Positions 49,990 to 61,679 of a stretch of 64,000 nucleotides of DNA are shown one piece after another. How positions within the stretch are numbered: position 1 is the first letter of the stretch; each line of letters begins with the position of its first letter. This stretch comes from Psettodes erumei (Eukaryota > Chordata > Actinopteri > Pleuronectiformes > Psettodidae), in contig JAFBJZ010000854.1 of NCBI GenBank assembly GCA_016785225.1, positions 310,001 to 374,000 on the forward strand. The letters run 5' to 3'. A program made the position numbers and the translations under genes. The notes under the pieces were generated by a model. It was not told where the DNA came from and did no database searches. It saw only the letters and a program-made list of their open reading frames with translations.

Positions 49990-52430
49990 GGGCCAGTCAG
50001 CCTCTTGCGTACTAAATCAATAGCTAGTCAACATGAGTTTCGTCAATAGACCACCTTTACACAGGGGCTTGTGGTGTGTCTGGATGAAATACGGTGACCT
50101 GACATTGTAAGTGAGGCCAGGAACTCTACATCATTCTGACATGGACAAATCAAACAGAGAGAGGAAGTTATTAATCAGCCATTGGTTATGAGAGACTAGA
50201 ATCAGATGTTTTTGGCACTTGCAAGTCTTTTTCTTTTACATTAATTGCTTCTTTAAATAGGTACATGGCGGTGTGCTGGTCTGGGAAAGGCAGGGGGGAA
50301 ATAAATTGATTCAGCCCCTAAGTGCATCATAGCTGCAGAAGACCTCCTCAATCTTGGCTTAAGTCTTAAGGGCTGATTTGGAGCTGAAGGAACATCCATC
50401 ACTGTGGCCGAACCAACAACTGTGCACCTCCCGTCAGTGTAGTCTATTTTGTGCATCAAGGAAATCACATCTCATACCTTTGCCAGGGCAGCAGACATTG
50501 TGCTTGTGCAGTGTTAGGGAAATTAGATGGCTGGCACAAGCTGAGTTTGGCTGGTGAGGGTCTCGTTGCCTTGAACCCCCCAGGCTTGACTTAGGAGCCT
50601 GTTGACATCTGTTGTCTTGACTCCAAAAACGTTTCACTTTAGTTATTCAGCTGTTGAAAGTGCAGTGGACTCAAGGACTCGACGAAGAGACTGTGGAACA
50701 GCTGTAGTTAAAGTCATAAAAGTAAAATTTGTGTGTGCTAAGGTACCTGAAATCAATTCAGACAAAACATGCATAATTAACACAATGCAGCAAATAAAAC
50801 TGTCTGCAGGGTGGCATTTTCTCGTGATTTATATCAAGCGTATACCAGCATTTGGGTAATGCATGCTAAAATGCCAGGTGTACAGCAAAAAGTTTGAGTC
50901 TTTGCAAATATGTGAGAAATGTGTGTGACGTATGAGCCAAAGCCATGCAGTCATCAGTCCTGTTTCTGCCCTCTACCAGTCCTCTGCATCATAAACAAAA
51001 AGGTCAGGGTCATGTTGACCTCACAACATGTGATTGAAAAGATTATCTAAAGACTATTTTACCATCAAAATGGATACATGCCACCAATCAATGTATTGAT
51101 TAGGTCTATAGATCGACTTCAAATACCAATTCATCACAACCAATCAAGAAATAAATCTTTTGAAACAGGTGTGGTCCAGGTGTCATCGACACCTGCATTT
51201 TGAAACGCTGGACACTAGAGGGAGCAGTTACATTTACATTAGCATAATCAAATATAAGATCACGTGACAGGAGTATATTTGTTTGAGGGAGGGAGAGGGA
51301 GAAAAGCAAACAGAGGGCTTAGAACACACTCACATATGATTGTATGTTCTCGTAATTCGACAAACAACTGTGAGGTCCGTTTACTTGTGTTTTGAAACTG
51401 CATCCTAAATAATCCCCGTACAGTGTCTCAAGGCCTCATCATTTATATGGATCACAGATTCTCCTCGGGGAGGCGTGTTCCCTTTCATTTCGCGACGAGG
51501 ACTTCTTGCCGCTGCAGACGTCTGCAGTCACTGAACCCTGGGAGAAAGCTTGGTCAAGTTAACCAAATCGTAGCTATAATTATACCGGAAATGTGGTAAT
51601 TTGAACTTCAAATTTAAAGCTGAACTCTGGCCATAGGCTTCTATAGTTTTTATGCATTTCCCATGATTTTAGGTTTGTCTAACAAATGAACTTCATTGAT
51701 AATATATTCTAAAGTCAAGGTTTACTGACTAGCTTTTGAATGGTACTTGCTCTATCTTCTCATGTGCAGATCATGATTCAATTATGTCAATAATTTGTAA
51801 AGCAAAGATGTAACATCAAGCATAAATCAAAAACTGAGAAGCTTAATTGTAAAAATGTTGGATGAATCACTGTTTAAGTTCCTTAAAATGTATGTTTTAT
51901 CAGCTACTTACAATGACTAATTGCATCCTACACAATGTTTTCTGAAAAACAGTTTTGGCAATTTGCATGTGAGATTTCACATCCAATTTAAGACTCTGGT
52001 CAAACCACATCCACATAGTCCTGATGAAGCAAATAATCATTTTTAAAAATTCTTTAACTAACAATATATGAAGTAGTTTTCAATTTGAGTGTTGCTTAGT
52101 TAGTCATTAAAGTTTCACATTAGAAGACTTAAATCATTTAGGGGCTTTAACTAATAAAAATTAAGGAGTCACAATTCACTCAGTTTAGAGGTACTTGTTC
52201 TTTTCTAATTATAAACAAATTTATTATATGCAGATATATAGAAATCCCCAGACTGAATATGATATATATTTTGTATCTTGCTGTCTGACTGGTCATTTTT
52301 TGTTTCTATGTTTCTATCGACGTGTTTTCGATGGGCCGTACTTTTGTTTATGAATAGTGTTTTGGTTTTTTTTTTGTTGTTCCTTTGTAACTCAGCTACA
52401 TGGCACATAAAGGCGTTTATTTTGACGTCC
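49990..52430. other. Intergenic region between uts2b and ccdc50
   Basis: The two genes point away from each other, so this interval holds both promoters. A small CpG-containing patch lies around 51.46-51.56 kb. The two short minus-strand frames between 50.25 and 50.64 kb have no recognisable domain. I see no ostn exon, although OSTN neighbours UTS2B in human. Confidence 0.5.
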
Positions 52431-52578
52431 CAGACAGGAAGACTGTCGTTGATTCTATCTGACTTGACGGACTGAATGGTTGTAGGAAGGGACCAGGGAA
52501 GGAGGGACGCTTGTAGAAGAACTGACTAGCTTCAGCAGAGAATCTGTCAGGCAATAACAGCAGCGACGTATCAAGGGG

Positions 52579-52614
<36 letters not shown>

Positions 52615-52777
52615 GGGAGAGAGGCTATCGAAACTAATCAACAGGGCCGTCCAGCACCTGAACCATCAATCGGGTTTATGAGTAAAGACGATCAATCAGA
52701 CTGCCGTTAACCTTCGGAAGAAGCGTGGGAGTGTATTTCAACGTCAACGATTTTTTTGACTTATTATCGGTGACAAC
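52431..52777 (+). promoter_or_regulatory. ccdc50 promoter and 5' UTR
   Basis: This stretch runs up to the ccdc50 start codon. It contains several CpGs, a GA microsatellite and no obvious TATA box, as is common for broadly expressed genes. The start context is GACAACATGG, a good Kozak match. The exact transcription start cannot be placed. Confidence 0.5.
52578..52622. repeat. (GA)n microsatellite in the ccdc50 5' region
   Basis: A GA run with GGGA interruptions, about 160-200 bases before the ccdc50 ATG. Confidence 0.95.
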
Positions 52778-55700
52778 ATGGCTGAATGTAACATTAGCAT
52801 CGACAAGAATAAACTACCTGGAGTGAAAGAGGGTAACGTCCATTATATGTTTTAACGGCTAATTGTGGAACAAGCTAGCTGTTAGCATACCCAGCTAGGC
52901 TAACGTTCACCGAGTGAGCACAGGTGTTTGTTTTTGGTCTCACACATCACGGTTATGATGGTTGTTAGCATAGCTTGCTAGTGGATGCTAGCACAGTTGA
53001 ATGTTAGTCTTCCAGGCAGGACTCAGGAGGTAGTCGGCACTGATTTAGACTCCTCAGCCTTGGATGCAGGTGTCGTGTCGGATTTTGAATTCCGGTCAGA
53101 TTCTGTATCGAGTCAAGGTTTACGAGGGAAGCCTTACGTACCCCTTCATATTTCTCACATTGTTTGGACTAAGGTGACACTGTAATATGCACTCTAATAG
53201 ATACATACAGTTTGGCACGACACTCATGTGGTTAAATGCAGTCTTATAGGAGTGACTTGGCCGACTTAATGCAGATCATATAGAGGTGTTTGCATGTTGT
53301 GAGACATGCGGTTCAGCCAGAGTTCTGAGGACAAGACGCCTTGTTTATTTGTGATGCAGTGGACTGCAACTGTCCAGTGTCCTGTATCTGTCCAGATTTA
53401 TATCTTGCTACACTTTGCTTCAAAATCTGTGTACTGATTTGAACTGCTGCCCTCAAAGGACTGGACTTCAGCGCCAAACCCCTTTTTAGACGTAACTTGT
53501 ATATGTACCTGAATCTTTGTCTACTTTGTTAAGACTGTGACAGACTTTGGATATGGATGCGGTGCTGGTGGGAAGGACCAGTCCTGTTTGTGTGAAGCAG
53601 CTGCTCAGCAGGATGCTTGTTATTCTGCTCAGACAGAGAGGGGGGCACGAGCATTTACACTGCCTGGCTAGTCTGCAGGAGGGAAAGGCTGAGAAGGCAG
53701 CTGGACAAGTTTCGTTTTCATTCCCCGGAGTGTTGTTTCTCGAGCTGTCTCGTTTTTTGCTGTCCTGTCACTCGCCTATGAACTGAGCTTGTAGTTTAAC
53801 ATCTGCATATGAAGCACAAAGGCTTGACTAAGGCTTGACTTGTGGTCTTTGCATTGCTGGTTCGTGATAATTTCATTTTGCATTTCTCGCTCCGAGTAAT
53901 CAGTGATGTGATAACTTAAAAACTATAGAGTGCAGATATAGTTACCTTCACTCACTTGTTGCTTAGTATTAAATGCTGCAGTTTGAGAATTGTTGACTTT
54001 TACAAACTATAAAATGTTTGTTCAATCACACCCATAGTGCCAGACGAGTCAAAGGTACTATAAACCTCAGGTTTTTAGGCTAAGACGATTAAGCATATGG
54101 TTGAAAAATGGTCTATCTTCATTTAATCCCATACTGATCTGAGGCGGCTGGGGTGGGGGTCTTGCCCTCCACTTGTCATGTCATCCACCCCTATGCCTAC
54201 AACCAGACAATCTGGACCACTCATCAGAGATTTGTTTGGATTCCAGGCGGGATAGTTACATTTGTCAGAGCTATCTCTAATGCACAGTAAAGCATTGTCA
54301 CAGTGGCTTGTCGTTATTAATTTTTTATGTGGATGAAGTCATCTTTGTAAGAGCAGCGCGAGGTTATTGAGTGTGCCTGAGCTCTCTAACAAAAACTGAG
54401 AGGAGGAGAGCTTTTAATACAAGATTAGTGTCAGAGGAACGATTGATAAGTCTGACTATGTTTGTATATGATGATCCTCATCCTCATCATAAAACAAGAG
54501 AAGGGAAAAAAATACACAAGCAAGTCCAGTGTTCTTGATTTTGGTCCTCCCTGAATAGAACCACTTTCAACAGCTGAGTGCATGGATTAGATTAAATCAT
54601 GGCTTAATTTTATTCTTCTTTATCTGATAATGATTTATACCCAGGTTTTTTTTAGCTTGAAGGAAACATTCTTCACCCTGCAGAATTTCTAAAATATCAT
54701 TGCTAAACAGAAGGTGGATAACCCACTTAGACTGGACCGTATAATTGTTATAATGTACACACTGGACATCCTATACTATAAATTTTGCATCCAGAATTAG
54801 CTGAGGTTGTGAGAAAGGTCACACATGTCCGTTAGCTTCTGCTGTTTCCTACACAGGAAACCGTCAACATTTGAAGTCTAACGGCTATTCAAAGCGAGAA
54901 AGAGACTGAAGCTGCCTGCCTCATTACAGAACACTTTAGATGGATGTGTGCTGATGGTGTAGGATTTTTTTCTGAGAAACCCCCCCTCCTCCTCCTAAAA
55001 CAGCCCGTACAATTGTTTCCAGACTGAATGCTCACGGAATTTTGGCATCAGTAATATTGAAACCATCAATGGAAACTGCTTTAGTTTAGATCTGTTGCAA
55101 AGATATCAGTGTAAGCTGGAAAAGAAGCGGCAACATGAAGAATAAAAAGTACTGCTTGGCAATAACTGTGATCATCCTCTATAGTCTGTATCATTTGATT
55201 TAAGCTCAAACGATTAGAGTACACATATGTTTAATGCAGTTGGGAGTTTTATTCATGAACTCATCACTTTTTTTTTCCAGTTCAAGGATTTAAACTGGCA
55301 ACTTGTGGATAACAAGCCCACAGTACTTCTCATTGCTTTAATACGGGTTCAGAAAAAGCTCAGAAGTTTACACACACTCTCTTTATTTAAGCCTCCTTTA
55401 TTGTTTGTTGTCTGGTTTTTTTTTAGCCCACATGTATACGATGGTTCCTCATTCGCAGTTTCACTTCATGTCAACGCTGTCAAAAAAATAACCAAACCAC
55501 AAAATATTTTCCCAGTGTCCAACATCTGTGAACTGTGACGTTTGTACAATCATTATATCAAATGTTAAATTGATCTTTTGATTTTTCTTTAGTATCATCC
55601 AGTAGTCATTCACAAACAGGCATGTTTAGAATAATGCTAACATGTACTGTATGATGCTGTTTTTCATTCACTTTGCTATAAAGCCTGCTCGTCAGCATAT

Positions 55701-58700
55701 CATATGAAAAGCCGCCGGACATGAAATTAAGTTTTCACATAATTTTACTGCGTGTATGCAGATGGGCCATATGTTTAACACCTGCATGAAACCGTGACTG
55801 TGACTGATTCATAACTCAACTTCCTCAAGTTTAATTTGTATCAGCAACATAGCTTAGAGTTGGTGAGGCTAATTTTGAATTTGGCCTTTTTTGTGTGCAA
55901 ACTTTTTCAGTAATCTTTTTTTCTTTTTCCCTTCCAGTGTGCAGAGATTTTGCTGTGCTGGAGGACCACTGCCTCGCCTACAACCTCCAGGAACAAGAAA
56001 GTAAGAGACTACAAATGAACCATTTTTATTTGTATTTTTTTGTTATTTGTTTTGATGGTGTTTTCGATGCAAGGCATATGTAACTCTGACTTAATAAAAC
56101 ATCTGTTTTCCTGCATTTCTGCTTTCGGTGCTTCAGATCACAGAGCTGACCAGTGTCGAGCTCCAGTCAGGGAAGACCTCTTCTTTATTAAAATGAAAAA
56201 AAATCCAGAGAATTTGTACAGATAGATCATTTCCCCTTTCCCGGAGTCTGTTTAAACACTTAAGCCTGTTATTGTTGTAAGATTTTTGACATTAGTCCCG
56301 TCCCGTCACTTTTTTTTGTTAAACTTCCCTGCTGCATTCCTAGGCCACTTCATGCTTACTTTGCAGAAGAACAAACTACGAGAAAAGTTTTTAGATCTCA
56401 ATAGTAAAAAAAAAAAATATGAATGCACTCCACAATGCTCAACCTTTTCCTTTTGGGATGTTTGTCAAGTCTAAGAGGGTAAACTGCAGAGTCAGTGGCT
56501 GCAGCCTGATTAAGCCCACATAAACCCTGCCTCAGCCACACAGTTCACCGTGTGAATGGTGCAGGATGCTAAAACAATACTGTGTCAGAGCAGGGCTGTG
56601 GCTGAATACAGTGGATGGGTGCATGTGATGCTGCCTGGATCACATTAATTGTACGTTCTGCAGCTGTAGCACAGAGAAGCCCTGATTCTGGATCTGTGGT
56701 TAGACACAACGAGCTTAGGAAGGGTTTGATATGGAACACACTTGGAGATGCTATTGTCTCTAGATGTGTGAGTGTGTGTGCTTGGATGGAAGGATGGTGT
56801 TGTGTGTACGTGCTGTGCAAATGCACATGCTCCCTAACTCATTTTGGGGAGGATTTCTGCATCTCTAGACTTTTGTGTATTCTGTTAGCTACACTATGTG
56901 TTTGTCTCTGCATGCCTCATTAGATTAGCTGGTGCTTTTATGTGGGCTCATGTGTGCAGTTAGCCAGCATCACATGATTTAAAAAGGCACTTTGGAGACA
57001 CACTATAGAGAGTTTGTTCCCCTGCTGCTAATTTTTCTTTCAGTAAGTGCATTACGAGAATTTGTTGAAATCCCCTGAGGATGATTATCTTTTGTGTTCG
57101 TTAATGTTTGTTTTCTTTTCTCAAAGGCCTTATTTTGCTTTAGTGTTAAACTTAGAAATGCTCCCGATAACTGCCGTCCTTCACTGTAGGTTAAACCATC
57201 CCCAGCTGGGTTAGGTTGAAAGAACACTTCCTGCCGAGACACACTGCCAAACACAGACTCAGACATAATAAGGCGCAGAAGGCTACGGCCATCAAACTTC
57301 CTTGTATCTCTCACCTGCACTCACTCATAAGGGAGTCGCAGGAATCGACAGACAGAGGCTACTGCTTTTTTTGTTCAAATTTCTTTGGTGAGCTTTTGTT
57401 TTGGATGGATCGGTTTAGAGTGAATATCTTGTTCTAGATCACCATAAAAGGATAAATCAAGTGGCAAGCTCTGCAAGAAGGAAGGCCAGATGTCACCCAG
57501 CCATATGCTAAGTGCAGATTAGGTTCTGTTTTCACTGTGATTAATTTGGTTTTGGCTGGCCTGTTCTTGTGTTGTCAGTAACCCTTTCAAAGCCTAAGTG
57601 ATCCATAGCCCAGGCTCATCTCCCTCTGCTCTTTGTTGCCACACTAACTAATCTGCTTTGAGCTGGAAAAAGGTTTCTTTCACCTTTGACCCTGGAGGTC
57701 ATGGAGGAGAATGCCAAACTGATGTAGCCTGACAGTCCTCTAAATATGCAGTCTCCTTTTCTTTTCTTTTTTTTTCCCTGGATCACGTCAGCAGGTGGCC
57801 AGCCCAAAAAGCGGCTTCTTAGCACATTCACTTCACGTTGATGCGGAGTTACAGCTGGCTTTTATTTGCATTCAGAGTGTCGAGCATGCAACACCGCACC
57901 AAAGCATCCAAATGTTGCATGGAAATATTTCTTCATGGCTGTGTCAGCACTTGGCTTCTTTTGTTTCTGGAGTCTGTTTTCTCTATTTCAGTGTACGGCT
58001 CCCTACAGATAGTCCAGCATTCTGACCTCAACCCCCTTTTTATTGAATGACGTGAGGCCTCTTCAAGGTTGAGTTTGTTGACTCTTCGGTCATGTTTTTT
58101 TTGTGTGTTTTGCTGCTTAGAAAGATCAATCAGTCCTGTTGTTGAAAAGCCTGGCAGTGGATAAATGATTGCCTTATCTTGGTCTGGGACATCAGTTTTG
58201 CCTTGAGATATTTTTTGTGAGGTGTCGTAAACTTAAACAATTGATCAGTGTCATACAAAAAAGGGGGAAAAAAAATCAATGTCAACCCTTTGACTTTTTA
58301 CCAAGTTGCCACAGCTGTGACTCACAGTTTCCCCTTTCAATCTCACCGGTCAGAAAGCAGAAACTTTATGGAGCCTCTCACGGGTAAATTGCCAAATGTA
58401 ATTTGGTGCTTTTCACATGAAAGCTGGGAACAGATCGATAGGCAGGTGAAACAGAGCTGAGAGAGTGAGTGATGCTTTCCATGCTTACAAAGCGCTCGGA
58501 GTGCGTCAGCAAGTCAGATTTATCATCTGTTATGGGCCACAACGTGCTATCACACAACCTTGGAACGATGCTTCAGCTGCGAACATTCATTTCTCAGTGA
58601 CTAAGAGGCGCTGTCTGTTTATTAGCGAAGACTGAAGTGTCTCCGTTCTCAACTTTGATCTTGTCCTCTGCAGACCATCTAAGCAATGCCACTGCTCCTC

Positions 58701-59007
58701 ATAGAGGAGGACATCAAGAAAGTGCAGCTCTGTAAATAATCTCTGCCGTGCTCCGCTGCTCACTAGTTATCTAATTTCCTCATCAGCAGACCTGCTGTGG
58801 TTTGTGTGTACACACATTTTAAGAGTAGTGCTGATGTGTTTGTGTCCGTAGTTGAAAGCCACTTGGCGTCCAACGTCCATAAGAGCCGTCTGGTGCAGAA
58901 GGACCTGCAGGTGGCCAAGATGCTGCAGGAAGAGGAAGACAAGAGGGCCAAGGTCCAGGTCCAGAAACAACACATTGACATGTGGGTCTCTCTCTCTCAC
59001 ACGCGCG

Positions 59008-59063
<56 letters not shown>

Positions 59064-61679
59064 GACAGACATACCACTCATGTAGTGTATGTCGTTATCA
59101 AAGGAGAAATGCTCTTAGAAAAATTAACAATAAAAACATAAATACAAATGTTGTAATGCCAAAAGATGGTAACCTATAAAGAGGAGACTTGGCAGTGATC
59201 TCATGGGAAAAATCCATCACTAAACCAATTGACTGCATTAGTCCACTAAACTTAAATTAAATTAAACATTTAAAATGATGTAAATCCACAGTGACATAAG
59301 ATCCAGAGTTTCCTTGAAAGCTGTTATCTTATTATAATTTGACATCATTTTAACAAGTGCAGAATTATGACTTGAACTGTATTGGTTTTGCTTTGACATA
59401 TTAAATGCCATTTGCCCCTTATTGACTTCATGAAGTCAGCACAATCCCCTGCAATTATAGCAGTGCAGCTGTGTACATTATTTGTTAGTTTTTCATTTCC
59501 CGGTAGGTCACCCAGCAGTCCCACCAGGGATGCCCCCGAGTTAAATTAGCTTTCAAAGTAGGGTTAACCCTTGTTTCTTGTGGCTTTGTTAGCTAGGTCA
59601 GAAATATGTAAATTTTTTTACCCAAGAGGAGACGGATAGTTTACATTGCTTTACAAAACTTTACATTTCATCACTCACTCTGCGATGAAGAGCAGCTGTT
59701 GCTGTGTAGAGAAGATCTTCACTGGTAAAGGCTTTGCTTGGTTGCAAAAAGTTTGGCAAACGTTACTGAAAAGGAGATTATTTGGCCTGTCGTCAGGTTG
59801 ATATGTCATCTTCAACATCAGCAGCTGTTAACTTGCATCGCAGGGTAAAACACAAGCAGCCCAAGCACTTTATAACCAGTTCTTGCAGTTTATGCGTTGG
59901 TATCATGTCAGAAACTATGCAGCATCTACACGCATGATCCCCAGTGACATGATGCAGACATAAATGACGCGTCGGTGACCGCTCCTAAACATAGCTTTCA
60001 GTCCAGGCCAGGAGCTGCACCAGAGCAAGCAGAAAGGCACTTGGTTTAAAAGTCTTTCTGTGAAAATGCTGACTCACAGCCCAGTGAGGTCAGTGTTTCA
60101 AGCGCGTGCAGCCGAATTGAGCTACAGCACTGGCACTGCACCCCCAGGGAGAGGCCAGATGCTCCATCATGGATGCAAGCGGCCTAACACTGTTTGTCAT
60201 GCCGGGAGCTCACGCTGCCATCCACCCTGCTCTTGCCAGTGCCACTTCACACACACCCACTCTCACATTTGACTAAACACTGACACGCAGGGGAATGCAG
60301 CATCACTTGTTTCTTTGTGTGTGTTAATGAAGACATACTACAGTCCCCTCACCTTCAGTTGCACCTGCTTGGGTCAAATACCGGTGAAGTTTAGGGTAGT
60401 TAAACGGCATCACTCTCATACGAGTAGGTTTACACACACAAACATAGAAATGATCTTTGCATAGCAGCCCTCCAGGCAGATGGTATTGTTGTTTACATCA
60501 CGTCATTAATAGAGCTGGTGAGATCAACTTCACAACAAGGCAAGGACCTTCCTGCTCCCAGCTGAAGCACGCACACTCTCTTACAACCTGCTACATTGGT
60601 TCAAAGCTGGGCTCAAAGTCTGCTCACTGCTGTGCCATGACCATGACTGTTTAATCGCAGGCTGCATATTGTGAGATGTCCATCAATAGTAATTGTTTAT
60701 TTGTGGCAGTGTTTTAACAGTGTCTGTGTTTTTGTAGCTTTTGAAAATCTCTGTCTGCAATATTAATTTAGTCAGTACCAGTCCACGTGAGCTGGAAACA
60801 TATCTCAGGGAATTAGTCAAAAAGGCAACGGAATCGTCAGCGCTCAGACAAATATGGATCCAAAATGAAAATTAAAGTGTTTACAGTGTGTGAAAAAGTC
60901 CCTTTTTTCCACAGAATGATTTCAGAGAAATAACATTTTAGTCATTATCATCATCCAATTTCATCCTATTACAAGTTGCGTATGTTGTTATTAGTGTTGT
61001 AATGTTGTCCAACCCCCTCCCCATATACACATCACTACACACGGGAACCTCAGTGAGCGCCAAGATAATGAGATTGCCCAGGAGATTCAGGAAGAACTGG
61101 TCCGACAGGCAGAACAACAGCGACAACAGGAAGAAAAGGATGCAGTAAGAAACGCACACGCACACACACTCAAAAATTTCTGCCTGGTTTAGCATTGGTT
61201 ACATCCACCTGTCTACCACTTGACTTCTAGTATCGGCTTTAGTGACCAAGCCTGTTTCTCTCACAGCGTTTTTCTGCCTACATAGAGAGCAGGATGTTTT
61301 CATGTGTTCATTATATTGCTGACGTGGTGTCATTGCACCAGAGTGGCTATGAAAGAAAAAGTAGCACTTACTTGTTTGGGTCATGTAAAACGCCAGCCAG
61401 CGATGGATCTCACCGTTGTAATCTGACACGTTTGAGAAAACGCTGACTGGAAAAAAAACAACAACTACACAGACATTTCAAAACAAAGTGACATATTTGC
61501 TGCAGATCGGGCAAAACGGGGAGTTTTTTATGTTCATGTGGGACGGCGTGTTTACCGCTGCCTTATTTGTTTGTAGGCCATAGCCCGTAAGCTGCAGGAG
61601 AAGGAGATGAAAGAGGAAAGGAAGAGACAGAAGCAGCTGGAAGCCAACTTTGAGGAGGAGTACTTCGAGGATCACGGAG
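52778..61679 (+). CDS. ccdc50: Coiled-coil domain-containing protein 50 (Ymer), 5' part, five exons
   Basis: The coding exons are 52778-52832, 55938-56000, 58852-58981, 61054-61144 and 61577-61679, with matching phases. They start with MAECNISIDKNKLPGVKE, then VCRDFAVLEDHCLAYNLQEQE, IESHLASNV, IAQEIQEEL and a charged helix ending EEEYFEDHG. This follows the conserved N-terminal domain of CCDC50 almost residue for residue from what I recall of the human protein. CCDC50 is a cytosolic, tyrosine-phosphorylated, ubiquitin-binding coiled-coil protein that modulates EGFR turnover and NF-kB signalling; human mutation causes DFNA44 deafness. The last exon ends in phase 1 at a GTGGGG donor, and the exons with the ubiquitin-interacting segments lie beyond the right edge. 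Exons 3 and 4 are each followed by CA-rich sequence close to the donor. The divergent neighbour is uts2b, as in human. Confidence 0.93.
58996..59060. repeat. (CT)n-(CA)n microsatellite next to ccdc50 exon 3
   Basis: A CT run starts a few bases after the exon 3 splice donor (58982) and passes through 'cacgcgcgcacg' into about 25 CA units, then ACAG units. The position within 80 bases of the donor is notable because CA repeats there can bind splicing regulators. Confidence 0.95.

Noticed and set aside
50253..50637. Two short minus-strand frames considered as a possible ostn gene
   Set aside because: Osteocrin has two recognisable natriuretic-like motifs (FGSPLDR and FGIPMDR). Neither is present in these frames or elsewhere between gp5 and ccdc50.
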